Part shown: positions 23,001 to 35,600 of the stretch, one piece after another | Position numbering within the stretch: the stretch's first letter is position 1 | Layout of the letters: each line of letters opens with the position of its first letter | Source: Lepiota brunneoincarnata | Lineage: Eukaryota; Basidiomycota; Agaricomycetes; Agaricales; Agaricaceae | Reading direction: 5' to 3' | NCBI GenBank assembly: GCA_023014365.1 | Contig: JAEBUN010000053.1 | Span: 173,837-237,836 of the forward strand | Length of the DNA: 64,000 bases | Made by a program: the position numbers and the translations under genes | Notes under the pieces: model-generated | What the model saw: the letters and a program-made list of their open reading frames with translations, nothing else | Database searches by the model: none | What the model was told of the DNA's origin: nothing

Positions 23001-23814
23001 CGCAGAACACTTAGAACCGGAGCGGCCCCGTCGCTCCGCAGTACATAGTAGTAGTCTGCGATTGTCGGACTGTGGAACCCTCCATTCAATGGCGACACAG
23101 GTATAGCGGCGCTGAGTGGCGTCGGGGGTATTGGTGCTGCTGATTATTGATTGGGGAATTTTTAGGAACAAGGAGAGGGAAGCGCACTGTGGGCGAGGGG
23201 GGAGTCAGGTATTAGGATCAGCGCGGATTGTGTGTGGTCTTGTTTAGATCGGTTAGAATTCCGAAAAAATTGCAATGGCGACTCATGTCCGGGGTGTGAA
23301 TGCGATGCAATAGCCCCGTAAATGGATGATGAAGAAAAATGACCCTTAAAGAAAGGAATGGAATAAGCCGTAGGTACCCAGATGGAGTCACTGCCACTTG
23401 AGTAAACAATGTTCGAAGATTCAGTACTTTAGTGAAACAAAGGAAAGTCCATCGCGACGACAGGAGTATCCAAGGCAGTTCGTAGCTTCCGGACATTGCA
23501 AGGGCAGTGTGCTAGGCGTCTCCTTCTGCGTCCTCAATCATCGCGTCTATTTGTGTTTTATGGGGGCATCTGATCGACCTTCATACCCGACTAGGGACGT
23601 CATACGTGTTGATGGGTTGATTCGGTTGATGGAAGAGTAGTTGGGCTTGCTAGTGCAATTGGGGGTTTTTGTGATGGGATGATGCAGTGATCTGCGTATG
23701 TGTAGCTGGTGACACTAGTGTGTATTCTATTGGACGCAGCTATTAATTAGTCTCTAGCGACCGGTGAGTGATCCAGTGATCGAATGATGCGTAGCGGGTG
23801 GGGGGGATGGTGGT

Positions 23815-23845
23815 GTTGGTGGTGGTGGTGGTGGTGGTGGTGGTG
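23815..23845. repeat. GGT trinucleotide repeat
   Basis: About ten uninterrupted GGT units lie some 650 bases upstream of the ste12 start. Nothing shows that they are transcribed. Confidence 0.9.
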
Positions 23846-24206
23846 CAGGCGATGGGGCTTATTTTAGTCCGGAGGCCGTTCGGAGCGACACGTGCAACTC
23901 GGAGAGATGCTTGTTGGACGGGATGAAAGTCCTCTGGGGACTGTTGGTGGTTTGTGGACGCGAGCCTCGGAGGGTCTCAATAATGGTTAGTCAGCACACA
24001 AGGCACAATCGAGTCATGCTTAACGACGCAGGTGACCATCACGTCTATGTCATGAAAACGGAGGACAAAAATAATATCCCGGGTGTGCTTGCTGCGAGAC
24101 AGAGAGAGAAAGAAGACGCGGCTAGGCGAGCATCTTAAGATCTAGCATCATACATTTTGTCGTGGAGTTTTGGAGAGATGGAAGCCTGGGGAGGAGCCGA
24201 TGATTG

Positions 24207-24237
24207 TCGTTGTTGTTGTTGTTGTTGTTGTTGTTGT
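24207..24237. repeat. TTG trinucleotide repeat
   Basis: Roughly ten TTG units about 270 bases upstream of the ste12 start codon, followed by a short CGT-rich stretch. It probably lies in the 5' leader or promoter. Confidence 0.9.
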
Positions 24238-24503
24238 CGCCGTCGTCGCTGTTTATTTTATTTTATTGAACAGATCAAGCTACCCTTATCAGTGACTAGA
24301 GGATGCAAGGGTAAGACGGAGTGTCAAGGCATCTTGGATGGATTATCGAGGTAGAGGATGAAATGAGGGCAAGGTGATCCTTTGATGATATGATATGGTT
24401 GCCGTACGGAACAAATACATATGGACGGCCCTTGATCAATTCTGCATCGCCTCACCGGTTACAACTACTTCCACCCAGCCAGACCTCTCCTCCTTCCACC
24501 ACC

Positions 24504-26846
24504 ATGAACGACCCATCCTCTACTCACTCCTCACCACGCTCATTCACCTCTGACCTCTCCTCTTCCTATCCCTCGTCCTATCCCCACTACCACCCTCACC
24601 ATCCTCACCACTCCCAGACTTATCCCATCCCAAACTACCCGGCCAGGCCCTCCCACAAGTCCACCCTCGGTGCCCTTCCCATCTCCCTCTCCCTCTCCGT
24701 CTCTACCTCCACCACCGCTTCAGACCCTGATCCCAGCGAAAAGACCGCCCGGCCGTCCAATGCTCACAAGCATGCCCAGTTTCTCTCCGGCACCCTTCCC
24801 TCCACTTCCAACATTACCAACAACAACAACAACGACGACCCTGCAGAGTCTGCCCGCTCTCTTCTCTTCTCAGAGGCTCCTTCCTCTGACGACCCGGGCG
24901 CAACCCCCATCGTGTCCCATCCACCATCCACCACCACCTCGGCGGCTGGTCTCCCCACTCCACTCAACAGCGCCGACCCCTCCTCCAACCTCGTCTCCAC
25001 CGACTCCCACTTCCCACCAGGACTTCTCCCTCAGCGACACACCAGGGCTCGAACGCGGGCTTTCCAGGCCCCTCACCCTTACCGAGCAAGAAAAGCTTGC
25101 CCATCTCGATAGGCTCAAGTTTTTCCTTGCCACTGCCCCTTCGCAATGGGATGGAGTCCGCTCCGCCCAGTCCTTTGCTCCAACGAGTGGTGCAAACGCT
25201 TATCCCTCCGCCACTATCGGTGTCCCATCCACCGTTGGCAGCAGCACCGGTTGGGGCATGGGTCTCCCCCCTCCCGGCAACGGGACTGGGCCCGGCTCAG
25301 GTGGCGACGCCTATGCCCAGGGCATGCATCCTTCCCTTAACCGCTTCATGCTTCCCAGCCAAGAGTTTGTCACATGCGTTCTCTGGAACGGCCTCTATCA
25401 TATCACCGGCACCGATATTGTTAGAGCACTTGTCTTTCGATTTGAGGTTCGTTTACCCACTCGCCCCTCCCCCCCCCCTCCCCTCCTCCCTCCTCCCTCT
25501 TTTCCGATCACCTCGCAGATCGGGCTGATCTCTTTCCTCTCTCCTAGGCTTTCGGTCGTCCAGTGCGGAACATGAAAAAGTTTGAAGAGGGGGTCTTTAG
25601 CGATCTCAGAAATCTCAAGCCCGGTGTGGATGCTTGTTTGGAAGAGCCCAAGGTCCGTATCAATGTTCATCCCTGTGTCCATAACCCCATCACACACGCC
25701 TTTTTTTCTTTCCCAAAATGATACAATTCATATTGACACACACGATACTGATTCCCTACAATCCCTTACAGTCACCCTTCCTAGACCTGCTTTTCAAGTA
25801 CCAATGCATCCGAACCCAAAAGAAGCAAAAAGTCTTTTATTGGTTTTCTGTCCCTCACGACCGCCTCTTCCTCGATGCGCTCGAGCGCGACCTCAAGCGT
25901 GAAAAAATGGGCTTCGAGCCCACCACTCAGGTCGTCGGTGAACCTGCCATGTCTTTCGTCTACGATCCCAAACGGAGCTTGTACGAGCAATTCGCCAAAG
26001 CTCAGGGTGTCAAGGATGGCGAGGGCGAGCTCGAATCCGTTGTTCGGAGAGCGGAGCAGGAAGGCCTCGTCGATGGCGGTCTTACTGCGGGTGCCAGTAG
26101 CGAGAGCGATGCCGAGCTCATAGAAGGCGCTAATGGTATGATCAACCTCCACATCGGCGCGGAGGATAGCGAAATGAGTGATGCAGACGATTTTTCCGGC
26201 TTGACGGAGGAAGAAAGAGAGAAGCGAAAGGTGTTGAAGCAGGAACGCCAGCGTAAACGACATCTCCAGAAAGTCAATGGTGGCACGCCGTTCTTCTCGA
26301 ACCTCTTTGGTCTATTCGAAGGATCGCCTACGTATAAGCAGCGGAGGAAGAAGACCACCACGGCAGGTAGTGCGCTTAGCAGGAGCGTTAGTAGCAGCTC
26401 CTCTGCTTCGTTCCGAAGAGGAAGCGAGGACTATGATGAACGCGGACGACCACGCAGTATTGGCACCTATGGTAGTGGGCTCGCTGAGCGTCACCACCAT
26501 TCACAGTCCGCCAGCGTCTCTCGCGAAGCGGCCCTATCCTTACCCTCCGCCCTATTCTCATATCAACCGGCCCTTCCCGTTCCCAAGCATGACGGATGAA
26601 TTTGGCCCGGGCAGCCTGGACTATAAGGAAAGGGCGGAGCCGAATGCGGCAGAGTTGTTCCACAAGCAAGCAAGGCAGGAGCTCGTTCCTGCAGATGGCG
26701 TCGTCAAGAAGCCCAAGGTGCCTCATGTGCTGCCTGAGGTTGGCGTGATGATCAGTGGGGGCTACACGGCACACCAGGTTCAAGCCGTTGGAGGCCAACA
26801 ACAACCGCCTTTCCCTGGTCAGCCAGGACAATTGCCACCTGATGTT

Positions 26847-26880
<34 letters not shown>

Positions 26881-28688
26881 AGCAGTCGCAGTTGGATCCT
26901 TCGTACGCTGGTACGAATGGGTTCGACCCTGCTAGTGGTGGTATCTACCCATCGCAGCAGCAGGTCCCCGCAGATCCCTCTGCCCAGGGTGCAGGGACGA
27001 CGCAGTATGAGACGCTTACTCCCGATGGGAAATTCCGTGCATTCATTTGCCCACTGTATTCCTGTGGACGATTGTTCAAGCGGATGGAGCATCTAAAACG
27101 GCACCTGAGGACGCATACGATGGAGCGTCCTTTTACGTGTTCGATCTGCCAGAAGCGGTTCTCTAGGAGCGACAATTTGAACCAGCACTTGCGAACGCAT
27201 GAGCGGACGGGGTCTGGTCTCAGCAACACGGGTGCCGGTGCTGGAGGCTCCAACTTTGCTAGTGCTGGGATGCCCGGCGGTATGGCTGGTCCTGGGATGG
27301 ATATGGGTATGGGGCTGGATATGTCGATGGGAATGTGGAGAGAACACGGTGATGAGAGTGGGGCAGAAAGTGAAGGGTTCGATGAAGAAGGGTTCATGTA
27401 TGCCGCTGCGCAGCAGCAGATGGTGAATGACCCGACGGGGATGTTTGGTATAGGTATGATGAATAACGCGGTATTGGGTCAGATGGGTGCGAGTGCAATG
27501 GGACCTGGGGGTTTTGATATGCAGATGTGTGAGATTGAGGTGCAGGCTGGGGATGTCAGGGAGATTCCGGGTGGGGAAGAAGAGGGACTGATGTTGAGGA
27601 CCGGACAACTACCGCAGTTTGCTGTTCACCAAGTTCAACAACAACAGCAGCAGCAGCCGCAGCAACAGCAGCAACAGCAACAGCAACAGAATGCGATGTA
27701 CGTTACCGGAAACCTCCCACCGACTACCACGACGGGCTCGACTACGGAGTACGGAGGCGCGGAGGCCGCACAGTGGGCTGCGAGGTCTCAGCAGAATTCT
27801 GGGTTTGGCAATATGACCATGCCTTCCCCTCCGTCTGGCAATATCCCGCAAATCAGGTCCAACAATAGGTCCGCGATGGGTTCCACCTCTGCGGGGTACA
27901 TGCGCCCCACCCATTCGGCATCGTCCTCTACGTCCTCGCTATCAGCCTACAGTGGCGCCAACGACGCCAACGACGATTATGTCACGTCCATGTCTGCGCC
28001 ATCACACAAGCAGGCGTTCGATCATGTTGCGTTGTACCCACCTGGGATGCTCGATAGTGCAGCATCGATGGCGAGTGCTGCTGCTAGCGGTAACAACGGC
28101 GGGCCGATCAGGAGGCATAGGAGCATGACGCCGAGTTTGATCAGGAACGGGGAGCCAATTAGGAGGCCGTTGACTGCGAACAGTGGGAATGGGAGTGGGG
28201 AGTTTACGTCGCATTCGGGGTCAGTGAACGGTGGTTCCCCTGGGAGTAGCAGTGTGAGGGGGTACCATCCTTATGCGACTGGGTATGCGAGTAGCTCGCG
28301 GTCTGGATCTACGCACTCTAGTCCGGTGGTGTACAGTATGCCGCTGGGAGGTGTCGATGGGACGCAGCAACAACAACAGCAGCAGCAGCAGCAGGGCCTG
28401 AGGAGGTCAGAGTCTAGGACGGGTTTCAATTTGCAAGACCAGATACAGATGATGCAGCAGTCGCAGCAAGGAGGAGAGAACATGTTCAGAACCGAGTCGC
28501 CTTCGTCCTTCCATACTCAACAGCGAACAGAGTCGCCTGCGCCGTATACTATGGAGCTACCGCCCCAGGTGCATCAGATGTACGCGCATTCGAACACGGT
28601 GCCGACCGGGGTTTATGATGGTCAGCACCAGCAGCTTGGAGTAGAGGGAGGATATTATCAGCAGCAACAACAACATGCGACGCTCTGA
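24504..28688 (+). CDS. ste12: Ste12-family transcription factor with two C2H2 fingers
   Basis: Ste12 proteins are nuclear DNA-binding regulators at the end of the pheromone/filamentation MAP kinase cascade, controlling mating and invasive growth. The STE DNA-binding domain spans about 25075-25960 with [66 protein letters not shown] and [12 protein letters not shown]. It is split by introns 25447-25547 and 25653-25771. Two C2H2 fingers (C-x4-C-x12-H-x3-H and C-x2-C-x12-H-x3-H) lie at about 27045-27200, as in filamentous fungi. Glutamine tracts occur near 26850, 27640 and 28370. The ATG at 24504 has a good context (CACCACC). Two joins are uncertain: between the Ser/Pro-rich N-terminus and the STE domain near 24905-25015, and near 26345-26515, where the frame changes. 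Each needs a short intron or reflects an indel. Confidence 0.9.
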
Positions 28689-29275
28689 TTCCCGGCGCTT
28701 TCTTGCGTCTGGAAAGAATGATGATACCTTGGCTTTTTGATTGTTTGACGTGTGTATGATACCTTAATTATTTGTGTTTGATAACACTACTAGTTAGCCT
28801 TACTCTAGGTCCGCTATCCCCCCACTGCTCCTGATGAATTTTTTTTTTTCCCTACATATTTTTTTTTCTTCCTTTTTTTTTCTTTTGCATTTCTTTTTGT
28901 ATATGTTTTGCAGCGCCTGGTTATTTATGCTCTGTGTGTGTACCTGCGGTATCTTAATTAGTCGAACATGGATTTGGAGCTGGCAATTTTTCCTTGGTCG
29001 TCACGACAAGGGGTCCGTTGGTGCTTTGGAGGCCATGGCAACGAATGAATTGGGGGGGGAGAGGAGGCGAAGAAGGGATGCCGATATAATTCGGGTTCCC
29101 AGAAATAGATTGCTTGGGATGGGGAGGGGGCCGAGCCGAACATTGTTGCTGTTGCGTCGGGTCAGGTTGCCAACGGCACTAAGCGTAGTCCTGTCATCAC
29201 CATCTCCACGTGAGCCGGGTAATGTAAATGAAAAGCCATGTGGCATGAAGTTTTTGATCCTTTGCACCGCCGAAG
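28689..29275. other. 3' flank of ste12
   Basis: T-rich DNA (28840-28900 is mostly T and C) that probably contains the ste12 3' untranslated region. No gene is supported. It ends at the 9-bp target duplication of the small MULE derivative. Confidence 0.5.
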
Positions 29276-30395
29276 GGATAATTCTATTCGGAAACCCCCC
29301 GCAGGTTTCCAAATAACTAATTAACAGTCAGAGACAGAGCGGCGACAGGGTCCTCCGTCCGGCACTTGACCCGGCCGTGATTAGCCCGGCGTCTAGTTCT
29401 GCTTGGCCTCGGATAGTGGCCGATCCTCGCAGTGGACTTTACTGCCGTAATATACTACTACGAAGCCGCGCCATGCTGCAATATACTCCATAGTATTGTG
29501 CTTACCACTTGCTCACGCGAAAGATTACAAGCATCTCAGTTAGAATGCTTCTAGCAAGGTCAAGCCTTGGTTTTTGTAAATCATCTTGAATAGCTTCACA
29601 CCATATCATAAAATGTACCAGAATTCCACTACAATGGCACTATGCAAGGCATACATCGTACATCCCAAACTGCAGGCCTTCACTGAGAATAATTCTCGGC
29701 TCTTATGGTTGCTTAGGTAGCCGAAATCTCCCTTCCCGATGTTGCACAGCCAGGTTCAGCTCACTTGCACTGTTTCTCCAGTGAAGCCCCTCGCTCGTCA
29801 TACTCATGTAGAGGTGGTCATTACCTAAGTAGCCACTTGACTACCACGCATCACCTCTCGTGCACTTGGTGATGAAACCGGACTGAACCTCGACAAATCT
29901 CGGATCAGGAATCTCGGAGGTGCCTGTTATCATCATTGCCCTCGGTGCCCAGCACTCTACCCCGTTTTGACAACCTCCCCATTCCGCTTGTGACCTCACT
30001 CGTCGATAGATAAGGTTTTTTTTCATTGCATTTCCTTCCTCTCAGCAATCACAGACTTGGGCTTTTCTGATTTTTCTATATCTCACACCATTTCTTTCAC
30101 CTATCTCTCGTTTGCCCACTAGTCTCACATATCCCACTGTTTCTGAACAATCTCCCTCAGTCTTGAAGCCCTGTGGTCACCCCACTGACCACACTTGCAC
30201 CTCTTATTTTGTCTCAATTTGTTTCGTTTCGACGGATAAAATCAAGGTACAATAAGGGCTTTGGCATTACCTGCCTTTCGTAGACATTACCCTCCAGCAC
30301 GGGCAAGAACGGAAACCCTGGAAATCAGGTTTCCAAATAAGGTATGCCGTAACTCTGTGGAAACCCCAGAACTGGGTTTCCAAATAGAATTATCC
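29276..30395 (+). mobile_element. Non-autonomous MULE derivative (1.1 kb)
   Basis: Both ends read GGATAATTCTATT(C/T)GGAAACC inward. Flanks are CCGCCGAAG (29267-29275) and CCGCCTGAAG (30396-30405), a 9-bp duplication with one later indel. The interior (29310-29830) is clearly related to 30480-30570 and 39180-39560 of the neighbouring larger MULE, including a broken copy of its first ORF (MYQNSTTMALCKAYI beside MHQNSAPITLYEAYI). The transposase part is absent. It is thus an internally deleted relative that would need transposase in trans. Confidence 0.85.
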
Positions 30396-30437
30396 CCGCC
30401 TGAAGACTGTGTGTGTGTGTGTGTATGTGTGTATGAT
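30396..30437. repeat. GT microsatellite between two MULEs
   Basis: A GT run (about 30409-30432) that supplied the 9-bp target GTGTATGAT of the larger MULE (30429-30437). Only 42 bases separate the two MULE elements. Confidence 0.85.
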
Positions 30438-30666
30438 GGATAATTCTATTTGGAAACCCCATTTCCAGGGTTTCCAAATAGCTAATTATCAGTCAGAGAC
30501 ACAGTGGCAACAGGGTCTTCCATTTGGCATTTGGCCCAGCTGTGGCTAGCCAATGGCATCTGCCTTGATTTATGGGCACCAGGTGTTCATCGTCGGTGGT
30601 GGTGATGTGGTGACAGCTGCAGAAGGTGCAGTACAGTTTGGGGGGCATTTCCCATTGGAGTCCAGC

Positions 30667-31364
30667 TGTTATGATCCGTGCTCCTTCTGTATCCGAGGAT
30701 AACTGGAGATGGCCTTCAATCACTCTACAAGGTGTCCGAGACGGTTGGCCTTATAGAGCTTAGTGGATCGCGCTCAATGAGATAACGAGGGAAGACGCCA
30801 AGTTAAGGCAGAGAGGTAAACGACCGCTGTTAACAAGATTAAAGCTTGAGGCTTTAATCTCTACTTGTACAGGCCTTATATACCTATGAGATGCTATATA
30901 CTCGTTATAGGTTACTTGGCTGTTCTACTGGTCGTGCGCAGTCCTGACCATGATGCACATCCTGGCTGATGGCATCCTAGCGTTATTTATATTACAATGA
31001 GTCAGTACTCTCGCTACTGCTGTGCGATGTTCCATCGCTTTCCTCTGACTCATAATCTCCTTCTCCCGATTGTATCTCCATGGAGTCTTCTCCATTCTCG
31101 CTCTCCATTCTCTCGGTGCTTCCATCCGCATCGGAGGTTGGATCAGTTGATCCATGGTTATCTTCCTCGTCCTCGGGGTATTCCAATATATCCTCCAAGG
31201 TTATCTCCATTCCTGCTTCTCTCGCCAGGTCCTGCATGGCGGTGTAGTATTCCCCTTCCTCGTCTTCGTATTCTTGTGCCCGTAGTTGGTCTGTAGTCTC
31301 CTGTACCCATCTTGTAAAGTCGAACAGTAATTCTTGTTCCTCCCGGTCTGGACTGTTCATAACA
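30667..31364 (-). repeat. 3' LTR of the gypsy chromovirus
   Basis: 698 bp; differs by eye from the 5' LTR only at 30710 (T for C, in a CG context). Its first 373 bases in element orientation (31364-30992) encode the acidic C-terminus of ORF3. Confidence 0.96.
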
Positions 31365-32621
31365 TTATCCCCTTCGTAGGGTCTGATGTCCTCATCAGAC
31401 ATATCCTCAGTATAGTCCGACAGGCTCTCCTGTAATGTTTGATTCGGCGATGGGGTCCCAGTCGAAGTATGGGTCGGGTTCTGGGGAGTCGCTTCGGTAG
31501 CTTGGTGGTCTGGGGATGGCGGGTCTTGGGTGAGGTCGATGACGATGGGTTCTCTGGAGTGAATGGTGGCGGGTGTGCCGAAGGATCGATTCAGGAAGTT
31601 GGTGGCTTCCACTAGCAGATGTGGTGGTGGCGTTGGTGGTCGGAATGACGACGGAGGCATTTTGAATTCGGGTGCGGAGGGGTCTGGCTGAAGCGGGGCG
31701 CTGCTCGGTGCTTGCAACAATGTGTCGAATATTGTTGTTCGTGGTTTCGCGTGTGAGGGATCGAGCTCTGCTTGGTATTCCTCGTGGGCGGCGATACAGG
31801 CCAGGTACCATACTTGCGGGTTGATGCTGGTAAGGGTTTCTCTCGCAGTGCTTCTCGTAATGGCCTGGGGCAATCTTTCGACAATATCGACATTGGTAGC
31901 GCGGGCATCCTGCTTTGATATGGCCGAATCGACGGCAGCAATTGCAGCGAGTTCGGGTGGTGGATAAGTGAGTGGTGGTAGTCCCGATGGGGGCGTCATT
32001 AGAAGCAGATATAGCTTGTACAACACTTGATGGTTGGTTACTCGTATCCACCATGGGAGGGTTGGAAGGTTGGGTGGTGGTCCTGATAGGTAGGATAGGG
32101 CGGTCCTGACTTCCGCTTCCATTGCTCGGGCTTGGGATCGGACTCTCGAACGGGAATTCGGTGAGAGCGGTTGATAGCATGGCAGAAATGGTATTGCGGT
32201 CCTGTTCCTCTGTTGCGCTAGAAAGAATAGTGGCGCATAGTTTTTCGAATTCTGTTGCTCGGTCGTGGACGAGGCGCTTGTGATACAGAAGAGCAGTAAA
32301 TGTCTTCCAGCAGGTGTCGACCAGGGGTACCATCGCTGGACTGCGTTTAAGACGGGTTCCGGTAATATGAAAGGGAACTTCGTGTAAAAGGATGGATCGT
32401 ATCTCGGGTTGGTTGGAGGGAAGGAAGGTATGCCGGATGATATAAGGACTGTTGGTCCTGTCTGGTTGGTTGTCAGCGGTATCGGTGGCAGAGTTAGGTT
32501 GGCTATTTCCTTCGACGCGGTTCGCCAGGGATATGATTCTTTCCCGGATGAGAAGGCGTCCATCGTTGTCTGGCTCTGGGAGGTCTGGAGTGGTTGCTCG
32601 AGTGTTGGGTGGTTGGGTCAT
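30992..32621 (-). CDS. Chromovirus ORF3: zinc-knuckle protein ending in the LTR
   Basis: An extra ORF follows pol. It starts at the ATG at 32621, overlapping the end of pol by 119 bases in another frame. Its middle (about 31885-31925) has a double zinc knuckle, C-x2-C-x4-H-x4-C followed by a C-x2-C-x6-H-x4-C unit. The protein-like frame then changes by +1 near 31830-31860 and continues to 30992 with VIDLTQDPPSP and a long acidic tail. About 124 C-terminal residues are encoded by the LTR. Either a +1 frameshift or a one-base indel joins the two parts. The role is unknown; nucleic-acid binding fits the knuckles. Overlapping frames in the opposite halves look like shadows. Confidence 0.6.
31365..31375 (-). 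other. Polypurine tract of the gypsy chromovirus
   Basis: The minus strand reads GAAGGGGATAA directly before the 3' LTR. This is the normal place for the plus-strand DNA primer. It lies inside ORF3. Confidence 0.75.
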
Positions 32622-35600
32622 TGGTGGGGTTGTCTAGTTTGTGGGCCCTTTTATATTCTTCAATGACTTCCTTGGCATTCTCCAGGTTTGCTTCTGGCTC
32701 CCAGGAATCCTCGGTGGGAAGGTATCCTTTCCATCTGACTAGGAATTGATACTTGTTCCGGAATTTTCTGTGGCGCAGTATTGACTCGACCTCGTATTCT
32801 TCTTCTCCATTTACAAGGTCGGGTGGTGGGGCTGTGTTGTATTCCCCATGCGTGTCGTTCTCTTCTGCAGGCATTAGGAGGCTCGCATGAAACTTGTTGT
32901 GGATCTTCCATTTGATGGGTAATTTTAGTTCATAGGTTACAGGTCCGAGTTTTCTTGTTATGGTGAAGGGACCTTCTCGGCGTTGGGCCAGTTTCTTTGA
33001 GGCGTACTGAATTGGGAGGTTGCGGTTGTCGAGCCAAACCTTCTGTCCAACTTTTAGATTGATATCTGGCCGGTTATATCTTGCAGCCATTTTTAGTCTG
33101 GCTTGTTCATGCGCAGCTTGGGCTTCTTGGCGTATCTTGGCGAGATATTTAAACTTCTCTCCTATTGCTGGAATGTTCGTTGGCTCCTCGGAGGTCGGAA
33201 ATCCTTTGGGGCTTGATCCATAGAGGAGTTCAAATGGGGTATGTTGGTGTTCGGCATGTGTTTTCGAGTTGTGGACATATTCCAGGAGTGGGAGTGCCTT
33301 TACCCATTTGTTCGGGTTCGATGAGCAATAGATGCCAAGGTAGAGTTCTATTTCTTGATTGAATCGCTCTGTTTGTCCGTCTGTCTGGGGGTGGTAGGCG
33401 GTAGAGAGTGCTTGTTCGATTCCGAGTTGTTTGTAGAATTCTTTCATGGATTTGGCAGCGAATCTGGGGTCGCGATCACTGAGAACTTTCTCGGGAAGGC
33501 CAAATCTAGAGAATAGCCGTTTGATAAGAATTTCGGCGATCTTGTCCGCGTTGGTGGTTTTCGCAGTAGGTTCTAGAATTATCCCCTTCGTAAGCTGGTC
33601 GACCACGACCAGTATAGAATCATGGGGTCCGTCCGGGGGTAGGTCTGTGATAAGATCCATCGAGATGTTCGAGAATGGACGGGTAGAACGGGGTCCAGGG
33701 ATGGGTTGAAGCGGTGGTTTTAGGGGGTGGCGATTGATCTTGTATTGTTGGCAAGCGCCACATCCTTTGACGTAGTTTTTGACAAATGATCGCATCCCGG
33801 GCCAGTAGGCGTATTCCTGGAGTTTTCTAGTTGTTTCTGCGATTCCAGGGTGTCCTGCGGTGGGTGAGTCGTGTACTCTTTGCAGTAAGCGGCGTCTGAG
33901 GTGTAAGTCCTGTGGTATAAATAGTTTTCCTTGAACACGTGGGTGTCCTGAGTCATCTTCTTGGGCGATGTCGGTCTGTTTCTTTTTCTTCCACAGCTCT
34001 TTTATTTCCTGTTTAGTATTTTCGTCGATAATATGGATATGTTGTGGCTGTTTTGAGGTGAAGAATTTGTCGGGGAGTGCAACGACCTGTTTGTTGTCTC
34101 TTGTCTTGGGTTCATGATCGGGTCGTCTGGAAAGGGCATCTGCTGGTCCATTTTTCTTTCCAGGGATGTGTCGGATTTCGATGTCAAATCGTTGCATGTA
34201 GGCAATCCATCGGGCTTGCCTTCTGCTGAGGTCTTCAGGTTTTCTCCAGCGGCGAAGGTTGTCGTGATCTGACCATACGATGGTCTTGTGTGATGATCCT
34301 TCTATGTGGTGACGCCATTCTTTGAGTGCTCGGATAATGGCGAAGAGTTCCTGTTCGGAGCAATGATAGTTGCGTTCGGCTGGTGAGAATCCTTTCGAGA
34401 AGTATGCAACTGGGTGTTTAACTCCATTGTTGTCGCGTTGAAGTAGGACTGCTCCTGATGCAAATAGTGATGCGTCGCATTCGATTTCGAAGGGTTTGTC
34501 TCGGTCGGGGACCATTAATACCGGTTCGCTTTGGAACTTCCTTTTGAGAGTATCGAAGGCGTTCTGGCATTCTTCTGTCCATTCGAATTTCTTGGTTTTG
34601 GACATTAGGGCATTGAGAGGTTTTGCCCATGTGGCGTATTGGTGTATGAATTTTCGATAGAAGTTGCAAAATCCTATGAATTTTCGTACGTCGTGCGGGG
34701 TAGTTGGTGTTGGCCATTCAGCGATGCCTTTGAGCTTTGCTGGGTCCATTGAAACTGAGTCGGGAGTGATAATAACTCCTAGATATTCGAGTCGTTGTCG
34801 TTCGAATTCGCATTTCTCGGTTTTGAGGTATAGATCGTTGTCCTTGAGTATCTTGAGTACTTCTCTTGTGAGGCGTCGAAGTTCTTGTTTTGTTTTTGCG
34901 TGAATGAGGATGTCGTCCATGTAAACAATTACTCCTCCATTGTCGATGAGTTTTCGGAATAATGAGTCCATCATGGTTTGGAATGTTGCTGGGGAGTTAC
35001 ACATTCCAAAGAACATAACCGTGGGTTCAAATAATCCTCGGGGTGTCCTGAAGGCTCCTTTCCATTCATCTCCTTTGCGTATGCGGATGTTGTTGTATCC
35101 TGCTCGTACGTCGAGTTTGGTAAAGTATTTTGATCCTCGGAGTTTGTCGAGAATATGAGAGATGAGGGGGAGGTTGTATGCATTTTTGACGGTATGCTCG
35201 TTGAGGTACCTGTAGTCTTGACAGGGGCGTAGTTTTCCATCTTTCTTTCCTACGAAGAAGAAAGGTGATGCCATTGGTGATTCGGATGGTCGAATGTATC
35301 CCTTTTGAAGGTTTTCTTCTAGGAACGTGTCGAGTTCCTTTTCTTCATTGAGGGAGAGTCGGTAGGACTTCATGGCAATTGGTTTGAATGATTCCTTGAG
35401 TTCAATTTTGTGATCCCATGGTCGTTGTGGGGGGAATCGTTCGGCTTGTTTCTTGCTAAATACTGGGAGGTATTCGTGGAATTCCGTGGGTACGACTTTT
35501 CTTGGGTCGTCGTTTTTCTTTTCTCCGTGTTGTACGGCAAGGAATTGTGATGCAGAGGCTTTGAAGTTGATTTCTTCGAAGCTTGTGGGCTCTAGTGTGG

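Larger units (their letters stand above)
20005..24503. other. Long intergenic region upstream of ste12
   Basis: No open frame here has protein-like composition, so I annotate no gene. It contains purine-rich blocks (20966-21010), several homopolymer runs, a GGT repeat at about 23815-23845 and a TTG repeat at about 24207-24237. The last few hundred bases are the likely 5' leader and promoter of ste12. A small unrecognised exon could be missed. Confidence 0.4.

Noticed and set aside
22735..23106. Overlapping frames of 85-91 residues on both strands
   Set aside because: No motif, start context or splice pattern; both strands equally open.
24670..25050. Proline-rich plus-strand frame before the STE domain
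   Set aside because: The Ser/Thr/Asn-rich frame from the ATG at 24504 looks more like a coding N-terminus; the proline-rich frame is real only from about 25010.
26388..27092. 234-residue minus-strand frame inside ste12
   Set aside because: It is the antisense of a GC-biased, CAG-rich coding region (Leu run opposite the glutamine tract).
31365..32563. Start MDAFSSGKESY of the 523-residue minus-strand frame
   Set aside because: Upstream of about 31850 the zinc-knuckle frame from 32621 is the protein-like one; this frame is used only after the change.
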